Shown here: positions 62,974 to 64,000 of the stretch, piece by piece
How the letters are laid out: every line of letters begins with the position of its first letter
Numbering within the stretch: position 1 is the stretch's first letter
Assembly: GCA_001898825.1 (NCBI GenBank)
Contig: MKVK01000035.1
Location: 1-64,000 of the forward strand
Reading direction: 5' to 3'
Source of the DNA: Magnetospirillum sp. 64-120
Lineage (GTDB): Bacteria; Pseudomonadota; Alphaproteobacteria; Rhodospirillales; Magnetospirillaceae
Length of the DNA: 64,000 nucleotides
The notes under the pieces: generated by a model
What the model was told of the DNA's origin: nothing
What the model saw: the letters and a program-made list of their open reading frames with translations, nothing else
Database searches by the model: none
Translations under genes and position numbers: made by a program

Positions 62974-63125
62974 CACTGAGACGCCGTCGTGACGGTACGA
63001 GTGCTTCTGTCGCGACTTTTCCCGGCACTTTCAACGATCTCGGCGTGCAATCTGAGATTCTATCAGAAGTGTCTCTGGGGGCAAGGTCAAAATAGCACTC
63101 ACCACCTTTGGTGACGGAGGGTGCA

Positions 63126-63254
63126 GTGAGCGATCTGCCCGAACCGCCGCCTGGCCAGGTGTGGATTTGCCGCCCGTACATCACCGTACGGGGCCGCCGG
63201 ATCTATGCCGCAGCCTACGGCAAACGGGCCTTCTGCTTTCTTGTGAACGCTTAA
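63126..63254 (+). CDS. Small basic protein (42 aa)
   Basis: GTG start; reads SDLPEPPPGQVWICRPYITV then RGRRIYAAAYGKRAFCFLVNA. The compact pattern PPPGxxWIxRPYxTxxGxRIYAxxYGKxAFxFLV is one I associate with small conserved proteins, and the frame is tidy despite its length. The role is unknown. Confidence 0.55.
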   Translation: MSDLPEPPPGQVWICRPYITVRGRRIYAAAYGKRAFCFLVNA

Positions 63255-63391
63255 GGTCCAGGGGGGTGAGGTGGGCGACCATCTCACCCAACCTAGGCGG
63301 ATCCATTCAAAGATCTAGCAACGAAAACAACCCCTTTCTTTCTTGGAAATGGGCGGGTGGTCGCGTGCGCCCCTGCCTCAGGAGACATGCA

Positions 63392-63661
63392 ATGGCTGAC
63401 GTTCAAATTCTGTGCATCAACAAGTTGCCGCGTGATGACACCCATCATGGGATCACCCATCTCGGTGGCAATGGTTGGAAATGGACCCGGGCTGAGGTGA
63501 TCGCCTCCATCAACGCGGGCACCAACACCTTCTACACGATGGCTGCCGGCAAGCGCGCCAACGTGGGGGTGAACCGCAATGAGTATGGGGAGTACCTGCA
63601 GACCTACGCCGACGGGTACTGGAACAATAACCTGCTGGCCCTGCCGGAGTGCGTGGGCTGA
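63392..63661 (+). CDS. DUF3892-domain protein
   Basis: An 89-aa protein; GGAG precedes the ATG. The core matches DUF3892: VQILCINKLPRDDTHHGITH, HLGGNGWKWTRAEVIASIN, FYTMAAGKRANVGVNR, YLQTYADGYWNNNLLAL. The family has no established activity. Neighbours are also small hypothetical genes. Confidence 0.75.
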   Translation: MADVQILCINKLPRDDTHHGITHLGGNGWKWTRAEVIASINAGTNTFYTMAAGKRANVGVNRNEYGEYLQTYADGYWNNNLLALPECVG

Positions 63662-63771
63662 AGAGCATTTAGCCGCGGGGCGTATAAGGCCTCGCGGCAA
63701 CCAACCACTCAGCCAATGCTCGGTAGTCGAATGGATGCCTAGCGACGATGCGGCATTGGGTTTGGAGGTAG

Positions 63772-64000
63772 ATGGCGATGGAAAATACGATGTTCGCATT
63801 TGGGCCAATTGTTGTTGCCGGTTTTGCACTTCTCGGGCTTGCGATGCTAGTCGGGCGATATGGTCCAGTTGTGCTTCGGTCAATTCCAAAGTGGGTCTAT
63901 GGATCTCTGGTTCTTGCCATGATTGCCGGGCTTCTGCTGATGATGCAGGCCTCGTATGATCGGCTGGAAGCTCGAGGCATGAAGGCTGCGTGCCAAAACT
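63772..64000 (+). CDS. Small membrane protein, cut by the window end
   Basis: ATG at 63772 with TTTGGAGG upstream (a second ATG lies two codons later). Two helices are visible, PIVVAGFALLGLAMLVGRYG and VYGSLVLAMIAGLLLMMQAS, followed by a charged segment. No stop before the window edge, so the C-terminus is unseen. Family not recognised. Confidence 0.55.
   Translation, partial: MAMENTMFAFGPIVVAGFALLGLAMLVGRYGPVVLRSIPKWVYGSLVLAMIAGLLLMMQASYDRLEARGMKAACQN

Overview
The window looks like a chromosomal segment of a high-GC alphaproteobacterium, most likely a Magnetospirillum-type member of the Rhodospirillales. I infer this from the protein flavour, the rpsT-dnaA-(TPR gene)-dnaN-recF-gyrB order, the small flagellin next to flaF, and the abundance of sensor proteins. 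No 16S gene is present, so the genus is inference.

Layout. (1) 1-9.7 kb is accessory DNA: an IS3-type transposase end at the left edge, a gene the IS seems to have cut, small hypothetical genes, then a heavy-metal/copper module. The module holds two MerR regulators with classical long-spacer promoters, a CDF cation transporter, lspA, ynfA, a Met-rich secreted protein, a PCuAC copper chaperone and a DsbB/DsbA pair. Two near-identical 21-bp palindromes bracket it. (2) 9.9-39.4 kb is core-like: MarR, diguanylate cyclase, chemotaxis receptor, fabI-aroC, a very large double sensor kinase, flagellin/flaF, sppA, divergent oxyR/dps, asd, rpsT, and the dnaA-dnaN-recF-gyrB replication cluster. Upstream of asd I find an undeclared 35-codon leader ORF rich in Thr/Lys codons, followed by mutually exclusive hairpins and a terminator, which looks like a transcription attenuator. 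(3) 39,450-60,401 is a complete Tn7-like transposon of 20,952 bp. I could place both ends to the base: TGTC.../...GACA termini, matching 18-bp repeated transposase-site motifs (three at one end, four at the other), and a 5-bp target duplication TTGTG. It sits 12 bp after the gyrB stop codon and appears to have separated gyrB from its terminator. Its tnsA-tnsB-tnsC-tniQ genes lie in the middle, with cargo on both sides. (4) 60.4-64 kb holds more hypothetical genes, including a second copy of a regulator/membrane-protein pair that is also inside the transposon.

Cargo. The left arm carries a small ORF, a protein with a MutL/MORC-like GHKL ATPase fused to a histidine-kinase module, a receiver-plus-zinc-motif protein and an unknown third gene, all in one operon; then an N6-adenine DNA methyltransferase and an unknown gene on the other strand. 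This is the best candidate for an undescribed defence or conflict system. The right arm carries an XRE/membrane pair, an HNH nuclease-membrane protein operon divergent from a KAP-type NTPase, an acetyltransferase, and a peptidoglycan-binding-like small protein with a Cys-containing tail followed by a radical SAM/SPASM enzyme, which resembles a peptide-maturation pair. No cas genes or CRISPR array were seen, so target choice is probably by the TnsD-like TniQ protein.
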